64,000 nucleotides of DNA from Megalonaias nervosa (GCA_016617855.1 JAECUM010001922.1:1-64000); one strand, 5' to 3'. Shown: positions 28,801-41,938, counted from the stretch's first letter. Numbers and translations are program-made. The notes: a model not told the origin generated them from the sequence alone.

Positions 28801-30748
28801 GTAATATACTAAAATGTATTCCAAACAATTTTAAAAGGTATATGTCAGTTACGCTAGGCAAATTACGTTTCATTGACAGTCTGCAATTTACATTAGTATC
28901 ATTAGAAGATCTTGTCGAAAATGCTGTAAAAGCTGGTAGCGAGTATTATAACCTATGAAATTGTTTTGGAGAGAAATTTAATCTTCTGACAAGAAAAGGA
29001 GTGTTTCCGTATGAATATCTCGACGACTGGAGCAGATCTGATGAAAATTCTCTGCCCGGCAAAGACAAATTTTACTCTCAATTAAAAGGCGAAGGTGTAT
29101 CAGATGATAAGTACAAATATGCACAATATATTTGGAATAAATTTAGTTGTGAAACATTTGGTGGCTATCATGATTTATATTTGAAAACAGATGTGTTAAT
29201 GTTAGCTGATGTTTTCGAGAGCTTTCGTCGAGTTAGTCATGAAAATTATGGATTAGACCCCTGTTGGTATTATTCTGCACCAGGACTATCGTGGAATGCC
29301 CGCTAAAAACAAGCAGGATAGAATTGGATCTCTTAACTGATGTTGATATGTTTAACTTGATTGAAAAAGGAATTCGCGGCTGAATTAGAGTTATAACGAA
29401 AAAAAAATATGCGATAGCTAATAATAAGTACTTGAAAAATTACAATAAAAATTTACCATCAAATTATATTATTTATATTTCCGCTAATAATTTGTATGGT
29501 TGGGCAATATCAGAACCAATGCCGTGCAGTGGATTTCAACGGCTAACTCCAGATCAGTTTCTTAGCGAAACAGAAAAAAATCTCCCAGAAAATGTCAGTT
29601 ATATTGTTGAGGTTAATCTCGGTTATCCTGAGTCTACTTCACAACCTACATAACGACTATCCGTTTGTGCAGAGTCAATGATGATCGATTACAGTTTATT
29701 GTCACCTGAACAACAGGCAATGACGGCAGCAGAAAAATCGATTGTTAATAATCTAGTTCCAAATTAGTTAAATAAAAGAAATTACGTGATGCATTACAAA
29801 AATTTAAAACAAGCAGTAGATGCTGGACTAATCCTTGGGAAGGTTCATCGAGTTTTAAAATTTAATCAATCACGGTGGATGGCAGATTATATTGATTTAA
29901 ATACCAAACGTCGTGCTATTGGTAAGACCGACTTTGAGAAAAACATTTTTATGTTAATGAACAATTCGGTATTTGGTAAGACGATGGAAAATATTAGGAA
30001 GCGAGTAAATATTGAGATTGGAAACGATATTAATCGCAGAAATAAATTAGTTAACGATGACGGTTTTGTCAGTATCGAAATATTTAATGAAAATCTTTTT
30101 GCAATACAACGACGAAAGACAAATTTAAAGTTAAATAAACGGATTTATTTTGGTGCTTCAGTGTTGCACAAATCAAAATGGCTGATGTACGATTTTCACC
30201 ACGATTTTGTTAAGAGAGTCTGGCCAGATTCAGAGTTGCTATTTACTGATACAGATTCGTTAGTTTATAATATAAAATGTGAGGATGTCTATGAAGACGT
30301 CTATGACCACCGTGACTTATTTGATTTAACGGATTATTCAGCAAGTAGTGGATTTCATGATGATATAAATAAAAAAGTTATTGGCAAAATGAAAGATGAA
30401 TTTATGTTTTTGTAGTCAAGGAATTTGTTGGACTTCGAAGTAAAATGTATGCCGTAATTTTTGATGACAATAAACCGACAAAAATGCGAAAGGTATTCCT
30501 CGTGGATATGTGAAAATATATATGAAGTTTGATGACTTTAAAGCAGCAATAAACAGTAATGTCAGTTTTATTAAAACAGATGTTATTATAACAAATTATC
30601 ACAAACTTGAAACAGATACAATTATAAAACGTGGACTAAGTAATTTTGACGATAAGAGATACTGTGAGGACGGAATTAATACACTAGCCATTGGGCATTA
30701 TGCAGTTATGATATATTTAATTTAATTTTGTCTAACATTAAAAAATAA
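28800..30748 (+). pseudogene. DNA polymerase B, N-terminally deleted and broken (copy 2)
   Basis: Begins after the deletion at a point corresponding to codons between Exo II and Exo III of copy 1, so the N-terminal module, zinc finger and Exo I/II are gone. Remaining: KFNLLTRKGVFPYEYLDDW, Exo III (DVLMLADVFE, about 29,190), motif A region with ISANNLYGWAISEPMP (about 29,478; the expected leading Asp is replaced), KTMENIRKRV (about 29,975), FTDTDSLVY (about 30,245) and FDDKRYCEDG (about 30,645). Breaks include TGA at about 28,957, a shift near 29,300, TGA at about 29,382, a shift near 29,640, TAG at about 29,766 and shifts near 30,410-30,510 and 30,705. It ends with TAATG at 30,746-30,750, overlapping the next ORF. 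Confidence 0.92.
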
Positions 30749-31195
30749 TGTTCGAAAATTTAATATTGACCAATGGAGGTAGCAGCAAAATTAAAAAATT
30801 AATGATTAACGGCAAACCACTCCAGTTTGAATTTAGTGATGAAATTTCAGGTATTTGTTTTAGTAAATTTGATAAAATTAAACTTTCGCTTATCAAATCA
30901 GATAACAGTAAATATTTTGATTGTCTTGAAAATTGCGAGATGAACTTATGTGAAATATGGTAACCTTCACGATCCGATAAGTCAGGACAAATATACCAAA
31001 ATAAATATCGACCTAAACCAGTCAAAGGTTTTTGCAAAAGGTTGTGAGTAATTTATTAACAGGGTAACAATGAAAGAGCTATTTGAATGCCATCAAAAAG
31101 TAAGCGGAAAAATTAAATTTTATTTGTATAAACATTATGATAATTTTTTTTTAATTGCTACCTTTAAGACATTACTAATGGGCGAAGAAGTTCTT
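30748..31195 (+). pseudogene. Frameshifted copy of the 148-codon ORF
   Basis: Same TAATG start and first 70 codons as 6,423-6,869 (MFENLILTNGGSSKIKKLMI), then a small deletion near 30,940 (CTTGAAAATTGCGAG against CTTGAAAAATTACGAG) and further changes; the rest (KELFECHQKVSGKIKFYLYK) is in another frame. Not functional. Confidence 0.7.
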
Positions 31196-31227
31196 TTAAA
31201 ATATTTCTCACAGTTTGTCAGGCTAAT

Positions 31228-31953
31228 TTCAAGAAAATGTTTACATCCACAGAAATGACTCCAAAGAAGAATCTGGCTGCTTTTTTATAGCGTTATAACA
31301 CCCACACAAAATTTTCTAGAATGTTCTTTGAGATCTTCCATTAGGTAATTTTTCCATTACAGTTGAAGATTTATATTACGTAATTTTCTAAAACAGTTGG
31401 AAATTTCTATTACAGTTGGAATTTCCATTACGTAATATTTCTAAAAGTCTGGAATTTCCATTACGTAATTTTTCTAAAACAGTTGGGGATTTCCATTACA
31501 TAATTTTTCCATTACAGTTGGGGATTTCTATTGCAGTTTGAGATTTCCATTATGTAATCGCTGGGGATTTACAAACGAATACATACATCTCTATATATAT
31601 ATCGTCCAGCTGTTGCCGCAGGTATACCCAATTAAAAGTATATGTATCAGACTGCATATATATCGATTCATTGTAATTGTTACCTCTTGTACAGAAACGT
31701 GTGAATTCTTACCAGGATAAATGTGATATATACATCAAGATTAGATAAGATTTTATTTGCAATCTAATGTCTGTTATAGTAGTAAAAGAAAATGAAACCC
31801 TTCCTCGACAAATATATTTTTGTCACCTTATTCTGATCTACAGGTTGGTGAACATTAGGGGGAAGGGGGTTTGGTGAATAAAATGTCAGTTTATAAGTGT
31901 TTTGGAGGGAAATGGAGGTCTTTGAGATAGGCTTCCCGTCTTCTTTTACTACT
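31228..31953 (-). repeat. Right terminal inverted repeat, Polinton copy 2
   Basis: Inverse of 17,574-18,393, shorter by about 95 bases because of losses in the internal short-repeat array (31,340-31,560). It has TTACGTAA at several sites and GGGGATTTCC at 31,485-31,494. Ends ACTACT at 31,953. Confidence 0.93.
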
Positions 31954-32103
31954 CTAAGTAGCAGCAAACAATGAACACTAAAGGCGGCACCTCACATATT
32001 AAGCAATCAGATTCCTAAAAGATTTGCCATTTAGTTAATAAATTAAATGAGAATGAATGTGAATCACAAAAATGCTCATGATACATTGGATTGGCTAAGG
32101 AAT

Positions 32104-32108
<5 letters not shown>

Positions 32109-32142
<34 letters not shown>
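32109..32142. repeat. (CT)n microsatellite
   Basis: Sixteen or so CT units; the matching place in copy 1 (about 7,828-7,845) has only a short interrupted CT run. Confidence 0.95.
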
Positions 32143-32144
<2 letters not shown>

Positions 32145-32685
32145 AGTTTGCTTTATCCTTGAACAAATATGGATAATAATGATGAGATAACTCATCCTGC
32201 GATACATTTGCAATGGCTAGTTGCAACAGTACTATCAGCTATGTGTAACTCGTGTGGCTTCTCCGACTGGGATTTGGATCTGATCACGTTGGCATTGATA
32301 ACGCTGTGTTCACCTGTATGCATCCATCCACTGTGAAATTAATTATATGCAACAAAAGATTTGTAAGTCATCGTGTTTTCGCGAGTATATAACCTTGAAG
32401 AGTCATCTAAATACGCGTAGATTTGTACAAATTGTAATTCTGGTCACATAGGAAAATCGTCCACCCACGATTAAATATACAATTATTTATATATGATTTC
32501 AGTTGCAAGAAAAGGAGATTGATCACAAAATCTCTTGCTTTGGTTGATTAGACCAAACATAAACTCTCTTTTTGAAACTTGAAAATTATGCGGATGATTA
32601 CACGTACTCTACCCAATAAAACTTGTAAGAAATCACTCAGGGTTTGAAACAGTTCAAAACAAGATTAGATAAAGTCTTTAACGAG

Positions 32686-33072
32686 TCATGCATAAAGAGC
32701 ACATGTATGTAGGGACTTTCCCAACTTTGTTGAAAATATTTGGCTGGTAAAAATTCTATGTATTATTTGAGTCTGAAACAATCTCAGTTTGGGACATTTA
32801 ATTATTTTTAAAGGCAGGCAAAAGTATTCCTTCCAGTTACTCTCATCTATAAACTCATATTTTTGATTCCATTTCGATAGAGTTGTTGACCTAGAAGTAT
32901 TATCTTGTAGTTTTTTATGTATACTCTTACAGCCTTTTTTTCCTAAATGGGCAAAATGACAGCTTTTTGCAAAAAAGTTCATATAAATTTTAATTGATGC
33001 TTGATATGAAGTTTGTTGGAAGAAATGAATGGCACTGAGCATGCATTGAAACTCTAGGATGCTGACATTCAT
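32686..33072 (-). pseudogene. LINE ORF2 C-terminal fragment (copy of 8,369-8,743)
   Basis: A 128-codon minus frame with NWKEYFCLPLK and PKLRLFQTQIIHRIF as in copy 1. A second, more decayed copy lies at about 33,930-34,150, as in copy 1. Between and around them no other gene is seen. Confidence 0.5.
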
Positions 33073-34619
33073 TCTAAATTTATTACAAAAATTGTCTATT
33101 TTAATCCGTGAACTGTTTTCATTAACTCAATCGTTTACATCCAAAATTCCCTTTCTCACCCAGTACATGCATATAACGCTAGAATTTCCAACATTAATAT
33201 TAGGATTCATCCATATTGGAGTTTTAAGAAAATCATATCGAGTCCTCTACATTAAATTTGTTATGTAATTCAATATATGCTGCAAATGCATGAGTCCAGA
33301 ATACATTCAAAGTATTTCTCACCTTCGTCGTCAAATCTATACCAAATGTGAAGAACATGTCAATATTTGTCATTGGCGTTGATTAAATGTCTTTCTATTT
33401 AGGCTTAGAGGGGAAGTGTCTTGTCATACAAGTGAGGTTCAATGACGAACATGTTTACATCAAAAAATATTCCTTCCAGTCACTCTCATCCATAAATTGA
33501 TATTCTTGATTCAATTTGAATAGAGGTGAGCTTAATTAAAATTGTCATTGTTATTTGAGAAGATACTACGAATCATTCAAAGGGATGTTTGTATAATTGC
33601 CATTTGTCATCAATGTTTTTCCATGAACAATTTATATATGCATAATATTTTTTTGACATGTAATAGAACTTCGTTGCTTTTTCTAAATAGGCAAAATTTG
33701 GTTTCTATTGCTAAATATACATTTATAGATATTTGATTTCAACAAAAGGAGACTGATCACAAAATCTCTTTCTTTTGGCTGATTAAACCAAATATGAACT
33801 CTCTTTGTGAAACTTGTGCAGATGAGTACTGTTTATCCACCCACTAAAACTAGCAAGTAATTACTCAAGTTTTGAAACAGTTCCCCAAAACTTAGATAAA
33901 GTCTCTAACGAGTCATACATTAAGAGCACATACTTGTAGGGACTTTTCTAATTTATTTCAAAATGTATTGGTTGGTAAAAGGTCCCGTCTGTAAACTCAT
34001 ATTCTTGATTCCATTTGAATAGAGATGTTGACCCAGAAGTATTATCTTTTAGCTTTTTATGTATACTCTTACATGCCTTTTTTCCTAAATGGGCAAAATT
34101 ACAGCTTTTTGCAAAAAAAGGTCATATAAATTTTAATTAATGCTTGATATGAAGTTTGTTGGAGAAAACTGAATGGCACTGAGCATGCATTGAAACTCTA
34201 GGTGTTGACATGCATTCTAAATTTATTACAAAAATCGACTATTTTAATCCGTGAACTGTTGTTATTAACTAAATTGTTTACATCCAAAATTCTTTCTTCC
34301 ACCCAGTACTAGTATATAACGCTAGAATTTGCAGCATTAATATGAGGATTCATCCATGTTGGAGTTTTAAGAAAATCGTATCGAGTCCTCTATATTAAAT
34401 TTGTTATGTAATTCAATAGATGCTGCAAATGCATCAGTAGATAATGCATTCAAAGTATTTCTCACCTTTGTCGTAAAATCTATACCAAATGTGAAAAACA
34501 TGTCAATATTTGTCATTGGCGTTGATTAAATCTCTTTATATTTAGGTTTAGAGGTGAAGTTACTTCTCACCCAAGTGAGTTTCAATGAATGTACAAACAT
34601 GTTTACATCAAACAGTTTC

Positions 34620-35813
34620 AAACCTCCTTGAAAATACATTTTACATAAGACTTTTCTTTTGATTTTATCTTTTCTTTTGGACTTTATTTACATTGAGAAT
34701 GATTAGCAAAATTTACACATCATAAATACCCAACGATGATCGTTTGATCCTAAAGTAAACAAAATTTGATAAAACCCCAAGTTCTGACCAACGCATAAGG
34801 CGTATGCGGAAAGGACTCCTGTTTTGATAAAGGACATTGTATTTGTTTATGGAATTTGTTCAGTGTTGTTTATAAAGCAGATATTTAAACAATGATGTTT
34901 TTCGATATTTATTAATGAATATAAAAATAAAACAATGGAAAGTGTCACAACCCCTCTACATTATTATGACTAATACGGCAGAAAGGTGGACATTTAAATT
35001 TTGAATGACTGAGCCCCCAGTCAGCAATGCCGACAGCCTAAATACATGAACAAGGTAAAATATATAACAATTTAATCAATATCAATAATAAATAAAACTA
35101 TGGAAGCAATTTCTGGATGTAAATCTTCCAATTACGTTCCACTCATAAATTAATACATTAATTTGGCCTGTTAACAATTGCCTTTTTTATTCAACATATT
35201 AGAGTTAAGGTCCTAATGTGATAGAGCTCGTTTCAGTGAGTAGTCCCTCATGTATTCAGTCCCTCTTCTTCTATTCTCCCTTCTTCCACTCGCCTTCACT
35301 CTTTCTGTGCTATTCTTTGTACAATTTCTCCTTCTCCTGCACCCTTCCTGTGCTAGTCCTTGTACTCCCACCTGCCGCACCCATTCGGTGTTATTTTCCA
35401 ACATCCTCCTTCCCTCTCTTGAGAGCTTCGTTTTGTCTCTTTCATGCGCCCTGGGAGCTTCCTGAAGAAATTATAGGGGACGTACATTCTGTTCTCCCTA
35501 TACACATCCTCGTAATCTACCATTTTCTCACGGACTTCTCATCAGACAAAAGGCGAACACTTTACCAGACACTTCTTACACACACTAACATCTCTCATTC
35601 CATACACGCCTTATTCTAAATACAAATAATATTACTTAATGAAGTTTCGTAACACTCGCACACACACCATCTAAATGTTACGTCCGAAACAGCAATCTTC
35701 CGTAGTCGTTCGCATTGCAAGTGTCCTACAAATTATATAAAAATACACAGAAATACGTAAGTACATATGCATGCAAATCCACTCTGTCTACTGGACATAA
35801 TTCTTAGTCTACA
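34620..35813. other. Non-coding flank, copy 2
   Basis: Matches 10,230-11,416. CT-rich stretch at 35,245-35,440 gives spurious frames only. Confidence 0.55.
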
Positions 35814-36064
35814 TGGGGCCCCGAGTGGCCAAGTGGTCAAAAGCTCTCACCGTTATGAATCACTGCCATCTCACCTCTGTCTGCGTGGGGTCGAGTCTCG
35901 GATTCCGCCAATGTGGATATGTGAGAAAGCTTGCCAGTAGCTTCTCGTGGGCAGGTGGTTCTTTCCGGGGTTTTCCCGGGTTCTGCCTCCACCATTTATA
36001 CTGGCTGCCATATGTTGACTATCTTGTGCTGAAAATTGGCGTTAAACCTTACAACAACAACAAA
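35814..36064 (+). mobile_element. tRNA-derived SINE (duplicate copy)
   Basis: Same insertion as 11,417-11,668, copied with the large duplication: GGGGCCCCGAGTGGCC start, box B region mutated to GGGTCGAGTCTC, tail of CAACAACAACAA. Confidence 0.85.
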
Positions 36065-36085
36065 ATCTTAGTTTACATACTGGCA

Positions 36086-37120
36086 AATGCAAATACACAT
36101 CCCAGTTCAATTTTCTGATATATTCAACTATACACGATGAGGTAATATTCTCTAATAATTTTACTATATGTTATGTTCCATGTACTAACAAAAATGTCAT
36201 GCGTTAAAATACAGAAGCTACCATTTCCAATCGACATAAATCAACATAAATATTCGACTGAGATATTTCCTACTTGGTGAAGCTTTCTATTCTTTCCCAG
36301 TTCAATTCCTCTTTCCATTTTTTACGAGTCTCTATCTCGGAGTGGTCTTTTCCCCCTGAATTATTTTTGATACTTCCTCGTATCATCCGCTCTACCCAAA
36401 CATTAATAAACCACTAATTTTACACAGGTACGGCTAGATATTTAATTTTCCCACTTGTCTGTCTGATACATTAACTCTTCCTACTGGTAGATTATTAAAT
36501 TGTCTCCTATTCCACTTGGCTGGTACGCCTCGTTTGATGTTTGGCGGCGCTTGGCTAAATCTTTTTAATGTAACTGTGAAAGCAGAAATCTGGCCATCTT
36601 AGCGACACAAAGGACTTAAAATCACTTTGAAGCGTCTAGACGACTTAACAGTCTAAATACTGAATAAATACATAGCAGGCCATCCGCTGTTGGCTTCACT
36701 CCCTTAGCCAACTGTCATAAACCTTTTTCAACCCTTTAGCCAAAATCATGGCCGTAAAGATGGAAAAATTCTGACTATATTTCCTCACACTTGTAAATTG
36801 GGATTTAACCAAAGGTGTTGTTTAGTGCATACTATAATGGAAAAGGGATTTCCGATTGCAAAAGGGACTTTTTATTTACAAATAATATCTTTAAAAGTTG
36901 TTAGATTATTGTTTAAAGCACACAACTGTTTAAGAGTAATACATAATATAATAGTGATAATTCGAAATATTTTTCTTTAAAAAGAAGCTTCTAATAAACT
37001 TTCATATAACCAAAGTAGTTTCATGACAGAAGGTAGTCAGACGTGGGTTCTTTAAAGTTTGTAAAGACAAACTCATTGGGACATATATAAAAAAGAACAT
37101 ATATTGACTATCAATACATA
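36086..37120. other. Non-coding stretch
   Basis: AT-rich, no recognisable gene or repeat family. Confidence 0.5.
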
Positions 37121-37124
37121 TCTA

Positions 37125-38720
37125 AAACCCACTTATCACCACTTCGGTTATCTCAAACCCGTGTATATCGAGCATTTGGGTCCGGTCCCGAACAAATCTT
37201 TTCCCTGCTTATCTCGACTCCTGTTAAGTGGATAACCCAGTTATGTCCACCTTAAGTTTCAGTCCGAAGTAGCATGCGAGCCCGCTTATTTCCACGAACT
37301 GCAACTTTTAATGTCGATTGGGGGAATTTTCCAAGAACTGATCACCAAAAGCGATCGATTTTTTTTTTCACGCACAAATTTGATCAGTTAAGGCAGCCAC
37401 ATGTTTATTTCGTATTCGTTTTATTTTCGGTTCGTAAGATTTGATGAATTTATTAAGAGTATCTGATGTTCATTATATAACATATTCAAGGATTCACAAA
37501 GAGTGTAAACAAATTACAAAGTAACTTTATTTAAAGAAAATGCAGAATCTTAGACATCAGATAAGTATATATTTTAACATTTCTGTTTTGTTTGTTAAGA
37601 TACAACTCAAGTATGAATTATGTTTAGAAATACATTTATACAAGAAATAACATCTACAACAACCAAGGAAATACAAATAATAAAATATTATGTACATGTA
37701 CAAATAAATAATTATTGTGCGGGTGGAAAATTGCTGATTGGCTGAATATTCAAAAGTAAAGAAATCGTTCCATATGCACGTAATCTCATAATGATTAATC
37801 TGATATCATTTAATAACAAAATAGCACATCATGTAAGCACTATTTCAAACTATCTTTAAAACTGACCGCAATGTAGTGGAAATACAAATATATACGTTAA
37901 AATTACATATACGTACATGTACAGTAAATGCATATACTAGTCCAAAATGCATTGGGGTTTGTTCCATTTGAATCTACAAGTACATACCAAAACACAAAAA
38001 TATCCAAAAATAGCTTAATGTGCACTGCATTATTTGCTTAGTAAATATCACGTAATATCAGTCTGCCTTTGCTTAATCCGGTGTTGATTTATAACAAACG
38101 ATTCAAAAGCACTTATATTTTCATACATTTGCTCCGCATCGGTGACTATAATCACTAACAATATCATTTTTAAATACATTCAAGCATTTCCACTGTAGCT
38201 TGGGATAGTGATAGGATGGTCATCATCATCGTCATCATCAGCAGCTTCTTGCTAGCATGATTGTGTCTACTTGGTTGTCACTGACTGGAGTATTTCGTCA
38301 TCAGTAAGTTGACCATAGGCACTAGCATCATCATCCACGTGTACATAATTAGAAAATGCTTCTTGAGCAATGCATATGGAGTCCGCGATTTCATCAGCCG
38401 TTGATTCAAGGCACATTTCTGATTCATGCTTCTTCATTTCTGCTGCAGCCAAACACTACTGGTGAAATTCTTCATAAAAAATGTTCGGAAAATAATGAAA
38501 TATACAATTTTGAATAGTTTTCGGCGATACACTGTAAGACAAATCGGCACACTTTAAGGAATCCAAAGTAGGCATACGGGGATAGCTTGCTTTGTAATAA
38601 AATAACCCTTTGATTTGATATCCTGCCGGTAGAATCAAACAATGAGTATACCGCTAGTTGTTGTGTTTATTCACCACCCAGGCATCTGTTCGTTTGCCAT
38701 CTGGAATCATAACTGATACA
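37125..38720 (-). mobile_element. Decayed pogo/Tigger-like DNA transposon
   Basis: On the minus strand 38,720-38,267 reads in one main frame, through stops at about 38,655 and 38,458, with the pattern PTLDSLKCADLSYSVSPKTI then QNCIFHYFPN, and an acidic tail (VHVDDDASAYGQLTDDEILQ). This is how pogo/jerky-type transposases end: a helix with SV.P.TI.NCF-like residues, then an acidic tail with DDEI. The DDE core is not recognisable. At 37,130-37,330 repeated TTATCTC/ACTTATC elements resemble the terminal regions of such transposons. Boundaries are uncertain. Confidence 0.42.
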
Positions 38721-38957
38721 AACTGGTACTGATGGGTAAATAATATACGCAACATTAACTTGATTTAATAATACTTTTTGTAACCTATGCTGGCAAAAGG
38801 ATTATCATTTTTGCTCACAGTGAATGTACATGTTCATGAATTTTCAAATACATGTAATGATTTTTATTTGTTTGTTAATGACATATAGTTAACCTGGATG
38901 TAATACAATCTTGGTTGCTTTGCACCTTACACTGTAATTCCAGGTGCAATCGATTGG

Positions 38958-38961
<4 letters not shown>

Positions 38962-38997
<36 letters not shown>
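38962..38997. repeat. (CT)n microsatellite
   Basis: About 18 CT units, giving an artificial Ser-Leu or Arg-Glu repeat in spurious frames. Confidence 0.95.
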
Positions 38998-38999
<2 letters not shown>

Positions 39000-41036
39000 T
39001 TGAGATTTTATTGGATCTAGTTTTCAGTCTGATAACATATTCAAACCTCTTTGTACAACCAAACACGATTCGGTTCTCTATATTCACATCAATGAACAAT
39101 GTGTCGTGTGTTATCTGACATAAGCGATACACACTATAGTATGGATGCATACGCTCCGTATGATATATGAAATTAGTGGATATATAACTGACATAAAAAT
39201 AAACCCAAATTGTAATTGAAGCTATGCAATAAAGGCAGTAACATGAATACATTGCAAATATCTTGTGATTTCCTAGATTAGACACGTTTAATGAAAATCG
39301 CTACAAAAAATAAAATCACGTGTTTATAAATTATTAATATGTTTATATACATTTATGCATCTTTAAAAACAAACTAATTGTTTAATCCATTGTTTTATTT
39401 TTACGCTCCCTTAAAGGGAAATTCGTTTTGCACACGAGAAGTCCTTTTCGAACAAAAGGGATACTTTAGTATTGTTACAAGGGTCTCTTTTGGATAAAAG
39501 AAGACAATGTTTGAAGCAACAATTCGTTCTAGTGTTTACAAGAAAATATCCTTTTGGTACACAGTAAATCCCTTTACAAACAATGGAAATGTTCCTATCT
39601 ATGTATTTAAATCTATTTAGGAAAAATAAACATCATTGAACTTATATTTTGTCTCAAACAAACTCAAAATATAAGAATTACAGAGAGACAGAGATAAAAC
39701 AACTACATATAATTATGAACCGTTTACTCTACTTCTTATATAATAAAAATGTCTTTTAAATTCTTTCATATTAAAGTTAAGGTTATCTTTCATGCATGAG
39801 GAAATCATGTTTGCAGACAAGTTCTTTATGCATGAAAAATTCTTGTTTTGCATCTCAAAAATTACCCGTTTTTGCAAAACGGAGTCCATGTTGCCATTTC
39901 ATATTTTAAAGGCAATATCCCTAGTACAAATGCCATTTTCACCTCCTGACTGCCATAGTTGCTCAACGTGCTTTGAAGTTTCACACTAGTATGTTTTTAT
40001 TTCACTACTGTAACTTCGTGTTTATCATAAAAAAAATAAAATATTTTTCAACATTTTTTTTTATATACAATTTACAGATTTGCTTGGCTCTTCGCCAGAG
40101 TATATTCACATTTAGCATTTCATTGTGGTTCTCGACCTACACGCATTTTATACTTTCGTTTTACAAATATACAAAATTATCGGACAGTCGCAGTGCTTCT
40201 TCAAAACCAGGCCCCGGCAAAACATTTATGTCTCAAAACCAATATGAATGCATTACGCTGACGTTAGAGAGCCTTTTGATAAAAATAGGATGTGTTGACA
40301 ACGAAGCCCACAATTTACTATCTACACTATGGACATAACAGACAGGTAAACTTTGAGTGGGATGCCAATAACACTGGAAGGAATTATATTAGAGAGAGAG
40401 AGAAAGTAAAAAATTCAGTAAACATAAAATAAACTGACTCAACGAATGGGGAAATATTTGGTGGAATTCAGATTTGCGTAATATGCAAACAGAAAGCGAG
40501 TGCTCATCCTAGAATGAATGGCATTCTTACAAATGAATGAGCGTACTTTAAACATTATCACAAGCTAATAATTAGCTAAATGTGACTGTTTTTTTTAAAT
40601 CCGAAATTTTTCCAAATGTTGCACTTGACCCAAACATCTTTCACAACATTCTCTTTGGTCACAACATTTCCATTCGTGACACCGTGTCAAACATGTGATT
40701 AAAGGATTATAAAATCTTAATATATTTTCAATACTTAAATTAATTTATGATATATACAACTGTTTTTTTTTAGTCAAACAAAGAATACTTTTTAAAAGAA
40801 AGCTGTTAATATTGCTGAGAAGATTATTCGGGGATTCCTGTACATTCCGTGTTGACGGAAACTACCGACGTACCGGTATAGTGGACAAGTTCCGTGGTCC
40901 GTACCATCTGAAAAAGTTACCGGTAATACCGCGCATCTCTGTTAATAAGTTTGTAGGCGAATATTATCTGGGTTAGATTAGAGTCGTCAGTTACTAATTC
41001 TTTCATTATATATTTACATTTCAAATGTTTCAGGTA
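38998..41036. other. Non-coding stretch
   Basis: No supportable gene. A GA microsatellite at 40,392-40,403. A GC-richer patch at 40,845-40,945 (accggtaatacc..gcgcatctctg) may be the end of an hAT-type element, but no partner end was found. Confidence 0.5.
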
Positions 41037-41205
41037 CAGGCCCGGCCCTAGGGCAAGGCGAACGAGGCAACAAGCTTGGGCCCCGCGCTTTCAGGGGCCC
41101 AGCGCTGCTTACGGAAATCAACTCCGCAATGCAACCTTTTTGCTTGGGGCCCCGCGCTCATCGCTTGCTGCCTTGAGCCTTGCATGCTGCCTTGGGCCGG
41201 GCCTG
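41037..41205. mobile_element. Short DNA transposon (MITE-like) with CAGGCCCGGCCC ends
   Basis: Begins CAGGCCCGGCCCTAGGGCAAG and ends CTTGGGCCGGGCCTG, an imperfect inverted pair of about 15-20 bases around a GC-rich 169-base body quite unlike its surroundings. CAGG...CCTG ends fit hAT-type MITEs, but no clean 8-base target duplication is seen. Confidence 0.5.
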
Positions 41206-41280
41206 TGCTGGTGATTCATAGTACTTACTATACAGGCATTTTTTCTTTCTTTCTTTACACATCCTTCTTGCATTTTCATT

Positions 41281-41528
41281 GTTGTTGTTGTTGTAGGGTT
41301 TAACGCCATTTTTCAGCACAAGATAGGCTATACATTGCGGCCAGTATTAATGGTGGAGGCAGAACCCGGGAAAACCCCGGAAAGAACCAACGACCCACGA
41401 GAAGCTATCGGCAAGCTTTCTCACATACCCACATTGGCCGAGCCCGAGACTCGAACCCACGCAGACAGAGTTGAGATGGCAGTGATCCGTAACGGTGAGC
41501 GCTTTAGACCACTTGGCCATTCGGGGCC
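41281..41528 (-). mobile_element. tRNA-derived SINE, minus strand
   Basis: Reverse complement of the same family: tail TTGTTGTTGTTGTAGGGTTTAA at 41,281, B box complement GAGACTCGAACCC, A box complement CCACTTGGCCATTCGGGGCCCC at the right end. One of the best-kept copies here. Confidence 0.88.
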
Positions 41529-41799
41529 CCGCATTTTCATTGAGTTAATTAACAATTAACGTGATCCAAAAAGATCTCCACCACCCCCCCCCACCCCCCC
41601 ACACACAAGCAAGGGTGCATAACCAGCATTAGGGCGACATATATCCCAGAGAATCATTAGTGTGGCAGAATGACATCATGTTGTATTGTGATGTAACTGC
41701 AGCACGTATTTGTATATGAATTCATCAAAATAAATTATAACTCGTTATCAAGCTGAAACATTATGTTGGAAACAATAAAGATTGTTTTAAACGAAACAT

Positions 41800-41872
41800 T
41801 TGTCGCCTTAATACTTGTCGCCATAATGATTCTACACAATTCACAGTGAAAGCATCCTTATGGCGACATAAT

Positions 41873-41910
<38 letters not shown>

Positions 41911-41938
41911 TTTATCTAATTTAGCATTAAGGCGACAC
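41800..41938. repeat. Inverted TGTCGCCTTAAT motifs around a (CA)n microsatellite
   Basis: TGTCGCCTTAAT at 41,801 faces ATTAAGGCGACA at 41,926, with further CGCCATAATG and TTATGGCGACATAA copies between and a (CA)n run at about 41,876-41,909. It may be a tiny inverted-repeat element. Confidence 0.4.

Larger units (their letters stand above)
17574..31953 (+). mobile_element. Polinton/Maverick copy 2, both ends present, about 14.4 kb
   Basis: Bounded by inverted terminal repeats (17,574-18,393 and 31,228-31,953) starting AGTAGTAAAAG and ending CTTTTACTACT. Contains the full Polinton gene set: packaging ATPase, minor and major capsid, adenain-like protease, integrase, protein-primed DNA polymerase B, plus a fibre gene and several small genes, in two divergent blocks. 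With the 3.1 kb present only in copy 1 the element would be about 17.5 kb, the usual size. Left flank CTAAC (17,569-17,573); right flank CTAAG (31,954-31,958), one mismatch from a duplication of the target. Nearly all genes carry frameshifts or stops, so it cannot replicate by itself. Confidence 0.95.
27773..36085 (+). repeat. Direct duplication, copy 2 (partner at 296-11,687)
   Basis: Same order and orientation as copy 1 from the middle of the integrase to just past the SINE tail. It differs by the 3.1 kb deletion at 28,795, an expanded CT microsatellite at 32,109, and many substitutions and short indels. Right of 36,085 (acatactggcaaatgc) the copies diverge. Confidence 0.85.

Noticed and set aside
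38875..39285. 136-codon minus ORF with Arg-Glu repeat
   Set aside because: The repeat is the (CT)n microsatellite and the rest has no motif.
40845..40950. hAT transposon end (CAGAGATGCGCGG on the minus strand)
   Set aside because: No matching opposite end or 8-base target duplication was found in the window.
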